From Spirochaetales bacterium (GTDB lineage Bacteria; Spirochaetota; Spirochaetia; DSM-2461): DNA of 64,000 nt. Where the stretch lies: the NCBI GenBank assembly GCA_028533045.1, contig JAQQAP010000007.1, forward strand, positions 62,001 to 126,000. The letters are read 5' to 3'. The notes below the pieces were generated by a model. That model had not been told where the DNA came from, did no database searches, and was given only the letters and a program-made list of their open reading frames with translations. The translations under genes and the position numbers were made by a program. Positions 33,528 to 42,462 of the stretch are shown here, piece by piece (position 1 is the first letter of the stretch; every line of letters starts with the position of its first letter).

Positions 33528-34721
33528 ATGAATTTAGAAAGCAACTTTTGCGGACTGAAACTGGAAAACCCTTATATTCTGGCTTCCGCCCCCCCCACCG
33601 CCAGTATCGAAATGATAGACCGGGCCTTTGAAGCCGGTTGGGCCGGTGTTGTAACCAAGACTATTAAACCTGATTATATGGAAATCAAAGATGCCAGCCC
33701 TCGGTTCCACGCCTTAAAGGAAGGTAACCGGGTCATTGGCTTTGAAAATTTTGAACTGGTAAGCAAGATGGATCTGGCCTACTGGGAAAAGGGCATTAAA
33801 GAGTTAAGAGATAAGTGGCCCACCAAGGCCATCATTGTAAGCATTATGGGCGACTGTAATGAAGAATCCTGGGCCGATCTGGCCAAATGGGCCCAGAAAG
33901 CGGGAGCCCAGGCATTGGAACTGAATTTCTCCTGCCCCCACGGCATGCCCGAAAAGGGAGTGGGAGCGGCGATTGGACAGAACGCCCCTATTACGGAAAA
34001 AATTACCCGCTGGGTGTGCGACGCCGTGGAAATCCCCGTTATTGTGAAATTGACCCCTAACGTTACTTCCGTAGTAACCATAGCCGAAGCGGCCATTCGC
34101 GGCGGAGCCGATGCTCTGGCTGCTATCAATACGGTAGAATCCCTCACCGGAGTGGATCTTAAGACACTGACCCCCTACCCCATGGTCCAGGGACAGTCTA
34201 CCCTGGGCGGATTCTCCGGTCCCGCAGTTAAGCCCATCGGTCTGCGGGTCATCTCCCAGTTAGCCCGGGAAACGGACCTACCCCTTTCCGCCATGGGCGG
34301 CATCTCCACCTGGGCCGACGCGATGGAGTACATTGCCCTGGGGGGAAACCACGTTCAAGTCTGTACGGAAGTTATGGTCTCCGGATTCGGCATTATAAAG
34401 AAGATGCTTAAAGGAACGGAAGATTATATGAACGAGATGGGCTTTAAGTCCTTCGACGACTTCCGCGGTGTGGCCTCGGCTAAACTGACGGCCCATCACA
34501 GTTTGCAAAAAACGGAAACAGTTATCCCCGAACTAAACAACGATTTGTGTACAAAATGCGGCAAATGTGTCACAGCTTGCCGGGACGGGGGTTATCAGGC
34601 CATTAGCTTTATAGATAAAATGATAAACATAAGTGAAGATCAGTGCGACGGATGCGCCCTCTGCACTCTCGTTTGTCCCGAAAAGGCGCTCACCATGCCT
34701 CTGAAAGAAAAGTCAGCCTAA
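33528..34721 (+). CDS. preA: Dihydropyrimidine dehydrogenase, catalytic subunit PreA
   Basis: FMN enzyme of the dihydroorotate dehydrogenase fold that reduces uracil or thymine to the 5,6-dihydro form, first step of reductive pyrimidine breakdown. Length 397 residues (E. coli PreA is about 410). 'NFSCPHGMPEKGVGAA' carries the active-site region of PreA/DPD proteins, 'SAMGGISTWADAMEYIALG' binds the FMN phosphate, and the C terminus holds two 4Fe-4S motifs (CTKCGKCVTAC and CDGCALCTLVC). The partner PreT, which passes electrons from NAD(P)H, is not in this cluster. AAGGAG precedes the ATG. First gene of a five-gene operon under the sigma-54 promoter. Confidence 0.93.
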   Translation: MNLESNFCGLKLENPYILASAPPTASIEMIDRAFEAGWAGVVTKTIKPDYMEIKDASPRFHALKEGNRVIGFENFELVSKMDLAYWEKGIKELRDKWPTKAIIVSIMGDCNEESWADLAKWAQKAGAQALELNFSCPHGMPEKGVGAAIGQNAPITEKITRWVCDAVEIPVIVKLTPNVTSVVTIAEAAIRGGADALAAINTVESLTGVDLKTLTPYPMVQGQSTLGGFSGPAVKPIGLRVISQLARETDLPLSAMGGISTWADAMEYIALGGNHVQVCTEVMVSGFGIIKKMLKGTEDYMNEMGFKSFDDFRGVASAKLTAHHSLQKTETVIPELNNDLCTKCGKCVTACRDGGYQAISFIDKMINISEDQCDGCALCTLVCPEKALTMPLKEKSA

Positions 34722-34734
34722 GGAGAAATGAATC

Positions 34735-36144
34735 ATGAAAAGCATTATTAAGAACGGAAAAATCGTTACCGCCGGAGAGACCTTTGAAGCGGACATCCTT
34801 ATAGAAGAGGGAGTCATTACCAATCTCGGTAAAGACTTTGACGAATCCTCCGTAGACGAAGTTATCGACGCAGCGGGCCTTCTTGTTATGCCCGGCGGCA
34901 TCGACCCGCACACCCACCTGGACATGCCCTTTGGGGGAACCATGTCTTCCGACGACTTTTTCACCGGCCACAAGGCCGCCGCCTTCGGGGGAACCACCTT
35001 CCACATAGACTTTGCTCTTCAATCCAAGGGAAGCACAATGGTGGAAGCGATTCAAACCTGGAAGAAAAAGGCCGAAGGAAAAGCCGCCATAGACTACTCC
35101 TTCCATGTGGCTCTCACCGATCCCGTAGACAGCTCTGTGGAAGAGATTCCCGAACTGCTTAAAGAGGGCGTTTCAAGCTTAAAGATCTTCATGGCTTATA
35201 AAAATGTCTTCCAGGTGGACGATTCAACCTTTCTCAAGGCCCTCAAAAAGAGCGCTGAAAACGGTATGACCACCATGGTTCACGCCGAAAACGGCGACGC
35301 CATTGCCCTAATAACAGAAGAACTTCTGGCAGAGGGTAAAACGGCCATGGGTTACCATAATGTAGCCCACTCCGCCGCCATCGAAGCGGAAGCTACCAAC
35401 CGTGCGGTCGCCTTCGTAGAAATGACAAACGCGCCCCTTTATATCGTGCATATTGCCTGTAAGGACGGACTGGAAGCGGTAAGAAGAGGACGTAAGAAAG
35501 GACTCCCCGTTATGGGCGAGACCTGTATCCAGTACACCTACCTGACCGATGCGGCCATCGATACAAAGGACTTCGAAGGGGCCAAGTACATCTGTTCCCC
35601 TCCGCCCAAAGGAGACGAAGACAGAGATGCCGTTTGGGACGCCATTCGGGACGATACGGTTCAAACCGTTGCTACCGACCACTGTCCTTTCTGGTTTGAC
35701 GGAACCAAAGAGGGCCGGACTCCCGGTAAGGAACTGGGAAAAGAGGGATGGCACAAGGTACCCAACGGCGTACCCGGTATCGAAGACCGCCTTCCCGTTC
35801 TGTGGCATCTGGGGGTAAACGGAGGAAAGATTTCTCCCAATCGTTTTGTTGAACTTGCCTCCACCAATGCGGCTAAGGTATTCGGTCTATATCCTAAAAA
35901 GGGAAGTGTATCGATTGGAGCCGATGCGGACCTGATGCTCTTTGACCCGGAAAAGGAACACACCATTTCCGCCGAAACCCACCACATGAACGTAGACTAC
36001 AACTGCTACGAAGGCATGAAGGTTAAGGGATGGCCCAAACAGGTTCTGGTACGGGGAAAAACCCTGGTCAAAGACGGAGAATGGCTCGGAGAAGAAGGCT
36101 ACGGCAACTTTACACCCCGAAAGAATTTTAACGAAATAATATAA
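34735..36144 (+). CDS. hydA: Dihydropyrimidinase (D-hydantoinase)
   Basis: Zinc amidohydrolase that opens dihydrouracil/dihydrothymine to N-carbamoyl-beta-alanine or its methyl form. All metal ligands sit at the canonical positions: H59 and H61 (DPHTHLDMP), the carbamylated K150 (SLKIFMAYK), H183 (MVHAENGD), H239 (YIVHIACKDG) and D315 (VATDHCPF). Length 469 residues is normal. It follows preA by 13 bases with AAGGAGA as ribosome site. Together with the M20 enzyme at the end of the operon it supplies the second and third steps of the pathway. Confidence 0.95.
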   Translation: MKSIIKNGKIVTAGETFEADILIEEGVITNLGKDFDESSVDEVIDAAGLLVMPGGIDPHTHLDMPFGGTMSSDDFFTGHKAAAFGGTTFHIDFALQSKGSTMVEAIQTWKKKAEGKAAIDYSFHVALTDPVDSSVEEIPELLKEGVSSLKIFMAYKNVFQVDDSTFLKALKKSAENGMTTMVHAENGDAIALITEELLAEGKTAMGYHNVAHSAAIEAEATNRAVAFVEMTNAPLYIVHIACKDGLEAVRRGRKKGLPVMGETCIQYTYLTDAAIDTKDFEGAKYICSPPPKGDEDRDAVWDAIRDDTVQTVATDHCPFWFDGTKEGRTPGKELGKEGWHKVPNGVPGIEDRLPVLWHLGVNGGKISPNRFVELASTNAAKVFGLYPKKGSVSIGADADLMLFDPEKEHTISAETHHMNVDYNCYEGMKVKGWPKQVLVRGKTLVKDGEWLGEEGYGNFTPRKNFNEII

Positions 36145-36164
36145 AGAAGAGGAATAGGAAAGAG

Positions 36165-37271
36165 ATGAATTTTCAGTTTTATATGCCCACCAGAGTACTC
36201 TCCGGTGCGGACTGTATCAAAAACAATAGCGCCCGACTTAAAGAACTGGGAACAAAAGCCTTTATCATGAGCGGCAAGAGCTCAGCGGCCAACAACGGTT
36301 CGCTTCATGACATGTGCGAAGCCCTGAAGGCGGAAGGAATGGAGTGGTGCCACTACAATGAGGTAAAACCCAACCCCTCCCTGGAAGATGTGCGAAGCGC
36401 AGCGGAACAGGCCAACAAATGTGAGGCTGATTTTATTGTCGCCCTCGGCGGCGGTTCAGCTATGGATGCGGCGAAAGCGGTGGCCGTACTGGCTGCGGAA
36501 CCGGTGAGTAACGAAGCCCTGCTGGGACAGCGAACCTTTAACAAGGTTCTTCCCCTGGCCGTTGTACCCACCACATCGGGAACCGGTAGCGAGGTAACTC
36601 CCTACTCCATCCTGACAAACAATGCCATGGAAACCAAAAGCTTCCTGAATTCGGAGCAGGTTTTTCCCAAGCTGGCCTTTTTGGACGGTCGCTATACCCT
36701 GGAATTACCCCGGGATATCACCAATGCCACCGTCATCGATGCCCTGAGCCATTCGGCAGAAGCCTATCTGGCGGTAAGAGCTACCCCTCCGGCCCAGGCC
36801 TTGGCCCTGGAAAGCCTCCGCCTCATCGGCTCAGTCCTCCCCAGCCTGGCTAATCCCGAACCGTTAAGCGTAGAACAACGGGACACCCTGCTTTACGCCT
36901 CCATGCTGGCGGGAATCGTAATAGCCCAGTCGGGAACCACCGCAGTTCATGCCATGGGTTACTCCCTTACTTACTTCAAGGGACTGGATCACGGTGTGGC
37001 AAACGGCCTTCTTATGACCGAATACTTCCGATTCATAGAAAAAGCCCGTCCCGAAGAGGTGGGAAAAATCCGCGAGGCCCTGGGTTTCGCTTCTCTCGAT
37101 GACTTTGGAGCTCTTGTGGAGACCCTTCTGGGAACCTTTACCCTAAGCAAAGAGGAAGTGACAAAATTCGCCGGAATTGCCGTGAAAGCGGGAAACATTC
37201 TGAACACCAACCCCCAGCCGACCGAAGAAGATCTGTACGGCATGCTAAGCAACTGCTTTTTAGGAGAATAG
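36165..37271 (+). CDS. Iron-containing alcohol dehydrogenase
   Basis: Group III alcohol dehydrogenase of 368 residues. Visible are the NAD(P)-binding 'ALGGGSAMDAAKAVAV', 'PTTSGTGSEVTPYSILTN' and the metal ligands in 'VIDALSHSAEAYL' (Asp/His), 'AVHAMGYSLTYF' and 'GLDHGVANGLL' (His). Sitting between dihydropyrimidinase and a class III aminotransferase, the likely reaction is reduction of malonate semialdehyde (or its methyl form from thymine) to 3-hydroxypropionate, as YdfG does in the Rut pathway; this is inferred from context. AGGAATAGGAAAGAG precedes the ATG. Confidence 0.88.
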   Translation: MNFQFYMPTRVLSGADCIKNNSARLKELGTKAFIMSGKSSAANNGSLHDMCEALKAEGMEWCHYNEVKPNPSLEDVRSAAEQANKCEADFIVALGGGSAMDAAKAVAVLAAEPVSNEALLGQRTFNKVLPLAVVPTTSGTGSEVTPYSILTNNAMETKSFLNSEQVFPKLAFLDGRYTLELPRDITNATVIDALSHSAEAYLAVRATPPAQALALESLRLIGSVLPSLANPEPLSVEQRDTLLYASMLAGIVIAQSGTTAVHAMGYSLTYFKGLDHGVANGLLMTEYFRFIEKARPEEVGKIREALGFASLDDFGALVETLLGTFTLSKEEVTKFAGIAVKAGNILNTNPQPTEEDLYGMLSNCFLGE

Positions 37272-37274
37272 AAA

Positions 37275-38597
37275 ATGACAACCGAAGAACTGAAAAAACT
37301 GGACCGTTCCCATACGATCTACAGCTGGAAAGCACAGAAAGATGTGAATCCCATCATCCTCGACCACGCCGACGGTTCCATGATTTACGACACCGACGGC
37401 AAGGAGTACGTAGACTTCTGTTCCGGTCTCCTCAACGTAAACCTGGGACACAACAACGCCCACGTTAAGGAAGCAATGAAGGCTCAGATGGACAAGGCCT
37501 GTTACGTGGGAACCATGTTCGGAACCGAACCTAAAGCCAAACTTGGCCAGATGATAAGCGAAGTAACTCCCGGCGATCTGGATTATGTTTTCTACACCAA
37601 CGGCGGCGCCGAGGCAATCGAAAACGCCATTAAAGCGGCCCGAGCCTTTACCGGCCGACACAAGGTTTACTCCTGTTGGCGCTCTTACCACGGCGCGACG
37701 GCCGGAGCCATCTCCCTCACCGGAGACCCCCGACGCTGGGCCGCCGAACCGGGCATTCCCGGAGCAGTGAAATTTTTCGGCCCCTACCCCTACCGCTGCC
37801 CCTTCGGTTCCACCACCGAAGAAGAAGCCAATACCCGAGCCCTGGAAATGCTCAAAACCCAGATTATGCTGGACGGCCCTCACACCATCGCCGCCATCTT
37901 CATGGAACCCATCGTAGGAACCAACGGTATCATCATTCCTTCCAAGAGCTTTATGCAGGGCGTTCGTGAACTATGTGACACCTACGGCATCCTCATGGTT
38001 ATCGACGAAACTATGGGAGGCTGGGGACGTTCCGGTAAGTGGTTTGCCATTGAGCACTTCGATGTCGTTCCCGATATCATGACCACCGCCAAGGGTATCA
38101 CTTCCGGTTACGTACAGCTGGGAGCGATGATCTGGAACAAAAAACTCTGGGACCACTTCTGGAACCACCCCTTCATCGGCGGCCTGACCTACGGGGGACA
38201 CGCCCTTGCCTGTGCCACGGCCATTGCCAATATCGAAGAGTACAAGAGACTTAACCTGATTGATGAATCGGCACGAAAAGGCCTTTATCTGGAGAAAAAG
38301 CTTCTTGAACTGAAGGATAAGCATCCCTCCATCGGAGACGTGCGAATCAAGGGACTCTGGGCCTGTATCGAACTGACTTCCAACCGGGAAACGAAAGCGG
38401 AACTGGCCGGATTTGCCGACAGAAACCGCAATGTTTCCGCCGAGCTTACCAAGCGAATGTACGCAGAAGGTGTTTACTGTTTCTGTAAGTGGGACTTCAT
38501 CTTCATGGCGCCGCCCCTCATCATCACCGAGGCCGAGCTGGACCGATCCGTTGCCACTATCGACAAGGCTCTGGAATATACGGACAGCCTCATCTAA
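37275..38597 (+). CDS. Class III aminotransferase (beta-alanine type by context)
   Basis: PLP enzyme of fold type I, class III, 440 residues. Landmarks: 'YTNGGAEAIENAIKAARAFTG', 'RSYHGATAGAISLTGDPRRW', 'LMVIDETMGGWGRSGKW' (the Asp binding the PLP ring nitrogen; the more usual DEVQTGFGRTG is altered) and the Schiff-base Lys in 'MTTAKGITSGYVQLGA'. Starts three bases after the previous stop. In this operon it most likely converts beta-alanine plus an oxo acid into malonate semialdehyde plus an amino acid; relatives include taurine-pyruvate and beta-alanine-pyruvate aminotransferases. Substrate not proven. Confidence 0.9.
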   Translation: MTTEELKKLDRSHTIYSWKAQKDVNPIILDHADGSMIYDTDGKEYVDFCSGLLNVNLGHNNAHVKEAMKAQMDKACYVGTMFGTEPKAKLGQMISEVTPGDLDYVFYTNGGAEAIENAIKAARAFTGRHKVYSCWRSYHGATAGAISLTGDPRRWAAEPGIPGAVKFFGPYPYRCPFGSTTEEEANTRALEMLKTQIMLDGPHTIAAIFMEPIVGTNGIIIPSKSFMQGVRELCDTYGILMVIDETMGGWGRSGKWFAIEHFDVVPDIMTTAKGITSGYVQLGAMIWNKKLWDHFWNHPFIGGLTYGGHALACATAIANIEEYKRLNLIDESARKGLYLEKKLLELKDKHPSIGDVRIKGLWACIELTSNRETKAELAGFADRNRNVSAELTKRMYAEGVYCFCKWDFIFMAPPLIITEAELDRSVATIDKALEYTDSLI

Positions 38598-38608
38598 AAA
38601 CACACAAT

Positions 38609-38622
38609 GCCCCTTCGGGGGC
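38609..38622 (+). other. Intergenic stem-loop with UUCG tetraloop
   Basis: GCCCC-TTCG-GGGGC, five base pairs closed by a C(UUCG)G tetraloop, in the 79-base gap between the aminotransferase and amidohydrolase genes. No T-run follows, so it is not a terminator; it may protect or mark a processing site in the operon mRNA. Confidence 0.5.
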
Positions 38623-38676
38623 TAGAATGCAAACTATCGTAAGCCCGCCCCTGCGGACGAGCAAAGGAGAATAATT

Positions 38677-39939
38677 ATGTACGAATGCAGCCTGGAAAGA
38701 ATGACCGATAAAATCACCACTTTTAGCAAGTTCGGAGATGCGGGACACGGCGGGATAACCCGGTACACCCTTTCCCCGGAAGATATTGAAGCCCGCCAGG
38801 AATTCCAAAAGAGAATGGAAGCCATCGGAGCGATTATCGAAGTGGACGACGTGGCCAACATGTACGCCACCCTCCCCGGCAGCGATCCGAATGCCAAAAG
38901 AATCGTCATGGCCTCCCACTCCGACTCGGTAATGAACGGAGGAAACTATGATGGAATCCTGGGCGTTATGTCTGCCATGGAAGTCCTGGAAACCGTGGCC
39001 GATCAGAAGATTGAACACAAGCACCCCCTCACGGCCATGATCTGGACTAACGAAGAAGGGTCCCTCTATCCCCCCGCCATGATGGTGTCCGGTATCGTTT
39101 GTTACGATTACCTCCCCGATGCCATCAAGGAAAAGTTTAAGTACGAAGACATGATGAAGTCCGTTAGCATGGTAGACGGAGAAGACACCTTCGGCGCCGC
39201 GTTGGAAAGATCAGGCTACAAGGGAGATAAAAAGTACCGACTCTGCCCGGATAACTACAAAGCCATGTTCGAAGTTCACATCGAGCAGGGTCCCATCCTG
39301 GAAGATGCGGGTAACTCCGTTGGCGTGGTAGACTGTGTTAAAGGTATGTTCAACTACCGTTTCCACTTCTACGGCCAGACCGTTCATGCGGGAACCTTCC
39401 CCATGCCCAAACGACAGGACGCCCTTTTCGCCGCCTCCCAGACAATCTGCTACCTCCACGAAGAAATCGACAAGCTCGGTTACTCCGACCTGGTTTACAC
39501 TACCGGAGAAATCGTCTGTCATCCCAACATCCACACCTGTGTTCCCGACCACGTAGACTTTTGTATTGATGTACGCCACGAAGACCACGGTGTTCTGGAC
39601 CAGGTATTGGCTATCGTAAAAAGCTGTGCCGGTAAGGAATGGGCCGGATGCCGTTGCGAAGTGAAAAAGATGTGGAACCGGGACACGGTTTACTTCGATG
39701 AAGAGCTCTTTGGCTACTGTAAAGAAGCCGCCGCCGAAACCGGCTATAAGTGGCAGGTCCTCCACTCCGGAGCGGGCCATGACGCCCAGTTTGCCAACTA
39801 CGTTCTTCCTTCCACCATGCTTTTTGTTCAGTCCAAGGATGGCTTTTCCCACTGTGAACCGGAGTACTCCACGCCCGAACACTGTACGGAAGGGGCCACC
39901 ATTATGCTGAACGCTGTCCTTAAGGCGGACAAAGCTTAA
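38677..39939 (+). CDS. M20-family N-carbamoyl-beta-alanine amidohydrolase-like enzyme
   Basis: Zinc hydrolase of the M20/M40 group (420 residues) that would release ammonia and CO2 from N-carbamoyl-beta-alanine, third step of the pathway. Metal site elements: 'VMASHSDSVMNGGNYDG' (His/Asp), 'MIWTNEEGSLYPP' (Glu-Glu), 'FEVHIEQGPILE' (His) and a C-terminal His in 'SGAGHDAQFA'. The dimerisation domain insert 'GQTVHAGTFPMPKRQDAL' matches the Zn-dependent hydrolase/allantoate amidohydrolase/beta-ureidopropionase family. AAAGGAGAA precedes the ATG. A strong terminator follows at 39.97 kb. Confidence 0.9.
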   Translation: MYECSLERMTDKITTFSKFGDAGHGGITRYTLSPEDIEARQEFQKRMEAIGAIIEVDDVANMYATLPGSDPNAKRIVMASHSDSVMNGGNYDGILGVMSAMEVLETVADQKIEHKHPLTAMIWTNEEGSLYPPAMMVSGIVCYDYLPDAIKEKFKYEDMMKSVSMVDGEDTFGAALERSGYKGDKKYRLCPDNYKAMFEVHIEQGPILEDAGNSVGVVDCVKGMFNYRFHFYGQTVHAGTFPMPKRQDALFAASQTICYLHEEIDKLGYSDLVYTTGEIVCHPNIHTCVPDHVDFCIDVRHEDHGVLDQVLAIVKSCAGKEWAGCRCEVKKMWNRDTVYFDEELFGYCKEAAAETGYKWQVLHSGAGHDAQFANYVLPSTMLFVQSKDGFSHCEPEYSTPEHCTEGATIMLNAVLKADKA

Positions 39940-39972
39940 TCAGGTTTTAAAGATTTTCTTTTTGTGATACTT

Positions 39973-40003
39973 GGCCCGGACAGATTGTCCGGGCCTTTCT
40001 TTA
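39973..40003 (+). terminator. Rho-independent terminator of the pyrimidine catabolic operon
   Basis: GGCCCGGACA (39973-39982), three-base loop GAT, TGTCCGGGCC (39986-39995), then TTTCTTT. Ten perfect base pairs. Confidence 0.92.
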
Positions 40004-40858
40004 TTTAAGAGATTTGGCATAGAGGCCGGGAGTACGGCCTGTGTATTTCTTAAAAACTCGTGTAAAGTGGGCCTGACTGGAAAATCCTGTTTCCAGGGCG
40101 ATTTGTGAAAGAGGAACAAAACCCGCCATAAGATCCTTGGCCCTATCCACCCTGACTCGGCTTATATATTCGTGGGGAGTCAGTCCAAAGCTTTGTTTGA
40201 ACATGCGCATAAAGTGAAACTCACTCAGGCCGGCCAGCTGAGATAAACCATTTAATTGCAGTCGACTATCCAGATTCTCATGAATATACTCGCGAATAAT
40301 ACGGCAATTACGTGTACTCAAGCCTCCCTTGGCGGGAAAGCTTGAACTAGACCTAAAGAGCTTCCCCGTTAAATACACCATAAGAGAGTAGATATTCTGT
40401 TCCGTTAAAAGAGGGTTTTCCCTTAAAGAATCCAAAGACGTGTGGAGCAGCCACTGGCTCAAAAGAATCAGCTCCCGGTCTATCTCATAAGTCAAATCAG
40501 GCACGGACCAGGTTTCACCACCCCGATCAAAAACTTTTTCCGCCGTCTCCCTTAGTCCCTTTTCCTTAAAGTAGATATGAAAAAAACTAATAGGCCCCTC
40601 CAATTGCCATGAGGAGCTTACGCCGGCCGGCATAAGGCAAAAGGAATTCTCCACACCCCTTCTCTTTACATCGGTTCGTACAACCTGGGAGTAGCCGTAT
40701 TTATATACACTCAAAGTATGATGATCTGCTCCGGGGTAATGGACAATGTCTTTATCATTACTCCAGTAGGCCAGGGTAAAGTCCTCTCCCGAAGTAGAGA
40801 TGTGATCAAGTGAGGCACGGCTCTTATTTAGAATGTCGCTGACTTCTGTATTACCCAT
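40001..40858 (-). CDS. AraC-family transcription regulator
   Basis: DNA-binding regulator of 285 residues. The C-terminal ~100 residues form two helix-turn-helix units ('LNGLSQLAGLSEFHFMRMFK' and 'LSQIALETGFSSQAHFTRVFKKYTG'), with the N-terminal half an AraC_binding cupin-like domain (PAGVSSSWQLEGPISFFHIYFKE). The open frame extends to ATG 40996 through a hydrophobic stretch ending LLLIGCSF, but I choose ATG 40858 because TTGAAC-17-TAGTTT lies just upstream. It is divergent from the EamA transporter gene, the usual arrangement of a regulator and its target. It could also control the adjacent pyrimidine operon, though sigma-54 genes normally use a different activator class. Confidence 0.85.
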   Translation of the reverse strand: MGNTEVSDILNKSRASLDHISTSGEDFTLAYWSNDKDIVHYPGADHHTLSVYKYGYSQVVRTDVKRRGVENSFCLMPAGVSSSWQLEGPISFFHIYFKEKGLRETAEKVFDRGGETWSVPDLTYEIDRELILLSQWLLHTSLDSLRENPLLTEQNIYSLMVYLTGKLFRSSSSFPAKGGLSTRNCRIIREYIHENLDSRLQLNGLSQLAGLSEFHFMRMFKQSFGLTPHEYISRVRVDRAKDLMAGFVPLSQIALETGFSSQAHFTRVFKKYTGRTPGLYAKSLK

Positions 40859-40994
40859 ACTAGGAATAAAACTACAACCAATAAGAAGTAAGTTCAATAA
40901 AATCAGAAATAAAAGCCGCAGGATTGTATAAAACGAGCAGTTTTGTGAAAGCAGATTTTTACCTTTTAGAAGAGTGTGAGGGGAGAGGTGTATC

Positions 40995-41903
40995 ATGAAT
41001 AAAATTCTTTATGTCACGGTAGTGCTTATTTGGGGGACAACTTGGCTGGCTATTTCCCAACAGGCCGGACAAGTCCCCCCCGTGGCCGCTGTGTTCCATC
41101 GCTTTCTTACGGCTTCACTCATTATGTTTATTATCTCACTCTCAAAAAGGGAAATAAGATGGATCGGATTCCGAAGCGCCGCCCTCGCGATTGTCCAGGG
41201 ACTATGTCTCTACTCCTTCAATTTCATCCTTTTTTACAAAGGGGTATTTTACATTTCCGGAGGATTGGAGTCGCTGATTTTTTCCACGGCGGTGTTTCTC
41301 AATACCCTGGGAAGCCGACTGTTTTGGAATCAAAGAGCTCCCAAAGGATTTATCCGGGCCGCCCTTCTTGGGTTATTCGGTTTAATGATGATACTTTTTG
41401 ACGATCTGGGATTGGGCAGTGACAGCTGGAAAGGGATGCTCTACTGTTTGGGAGGTACGACTCTATTCTCCCTGGGGAATATGCTGGGAATCAAGCTTCA
41501 CCGTGAAGGGGTAAAACCCCTCTGCTCGGGAACTTACGCTATGGTCGGAGGAACCATGGTTTTGGCGCTCATAATGATTATGGGAAATGTCCCGTTCGCT
41601 TTACCACTCAAAGCAGCTTACCTCTTACCGCTCATACATCTGGCCTTGCTGGGTTCGGTAATCGCCTTTACCTCCTACTTAACCCTGGTAAACCGCATAG
41701 GAGCTCAAAAAACAGCTCTAATCACAGTAGCCACCCCGGTGATTGCCTCGGCCCTTGCCGTATGTTTTGAAGGGGAATCCCTCTCTCTGTTCAAAGGCCT
41801 GGGAGCTTTATTAATCCTTTTGAGTAATATTCTGGGACAGAGAGGAAGGAAAACTCGCAAAAAGGAAAGACCAGGGTCCCTTGCTACTTCAAAACAGCAA
41901 TAA
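40995..41903 (+). CDS. EamA-family drug/metabolite transporter
   Basis: Ten-helix DMT-superfamily permease of 302 residues with two EamA halves. The N-terminal half begins 'LYVTVVLIWGTTWLAI' (the W-G-x-x-x family motif) with 'FHRFLTASLIMFI', and the second half ends 'ALAVCFEGESLSLFKGLGALLILLSNIL' (given here as ALAVCFEGESLS and GALLILLSNIL). Such proteins export amino acids or small metabolites. GGGGAGAGG precedes the ATG. The 3' end overlaps the convergent coiled-coil gene by 20 bases. Confidence 0.88.
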   Translation: MNKILYVTVVLIWGTTWLAISQQAGQVPPVAAVFHRFLTASLIMFIISLSKREIRWIGFRSAALAIVQGLCLYSFNFILFYKGVFYISGGLESLIFSTAVFLNTLGSRLFWNQRAPKGFIRAALLGLFGLMMILFDDLGLGSDSWKGMLYCLGGTTLFSLGNMLGIKLHREGVKPLCSGTYAMVGGTMVLALIMIMGNVPFALPLKAAYLLPLIHLALLGSVIAFTSYLTLVNRIGAQKTALITVATPVIASALAVCFEGESLSLFKGLGALLILLSNILGQRGRKTRKKERPGSLATSKQQ

Positions 41904-42327
41904 CCACACCGGCAGCGGTAACGGTAAAACCAAAGCTCCAAATCATAAACTGAAACATTCTGCTGCTGAGTCGATTTATCGCTCCTTGCTGCTCATCGAA
42001 GCGACGATCCATATAGTTCTGCATATCTTCAAAACGTTTATCGACCTGTTCGAAGCGCTTGTCCACCTGCTCAAACCGTTTATCAATCTGATCAAAACGT
42101 TTTTCCATTAATTCAAAGCGCTTTTCTACTTGCTCAAAGCGCTTCTCCATCATAACAAGTATATTGCTTATCTGTTCCTGAACTCTTTTAATACCTTCCT
42201 CAACACGAATGACTCGCTCCCGCAAATCGAATTCCTGTACTTGAGAAATGACCTGAAAAGGCTGACGACTTTTCATATATTCATCAATGATTTCAAATAC
42301 TTCCTGTTTTTCCATAGGATTACTCAC
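41884..42327 (-). CDS. Tail-anchored coiled-coil protein with heptad repeats
   Basis: A 147-residue protein with a long coiled coil made of near-identical seven-residue units (EKRFEQV, EKRFELM, EKRFDQI, DKRFEQV repeated, DKRFEDM) followed by a single C-terminal membrane helix (FMIWSFGFTVTAAGVVIAVL). The DNA accordingly carries a 21-base tandem repeat at about 42000-42150. Similar short tail-anchored coiled-coil proteins are common in spirochaetes and have no known function. The GTG at 42327 is chosen because GGAGG lies at the right distance; ATG 42339 overlaps that ribosome site. A TATAAT box is just upstream. Confidence 0.7.
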   Translation of the reverse strand: MSNPMEKQEVFEIIDEYMKSRQPFQVISQVQEFDLRERVIRVEEGIKRVQEQISNILVMMEKRFEQVEKRFELMEKRFDQIDKRFEQVDKRFEQVDKRFEDMQNYMDRRFDEQQGAINRLSSRMFQFMIWSFGFTVTAAGVVIAVLK

Positions 42328-42462
42328 TCTTACCTCCATTATAGTCCCTTTAATATAGAAGGAGAAGATTTTTTGCCGGATATCCCGTTTTTCTCTAAAT
42401 ATTTTAGTATATTATGTGTCACTACAGCACTTTGAAACAAGCATGAAAAAAACATAAATAAC

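Noticed and set aside
38609-38622. Stem-loop as a terminator inside the pyrimidine operon
   Set aside because: It has only five base pairs and no T-run; the amidohydrolase gene belongs functionally to the same operon.
40995-40996. Overlap of the AraC and EamA start codons on opposite strands
   Set aside because: The AraC start is more likely at 40858, which leaves a normal 136-base divergent intergenic region.
42000-42150. Regular ~21-base repeats resembling a small CRISPR array
   Set aside because: There are no unique spacers. The repeats are in frame and encode heptads of a coiled coil.
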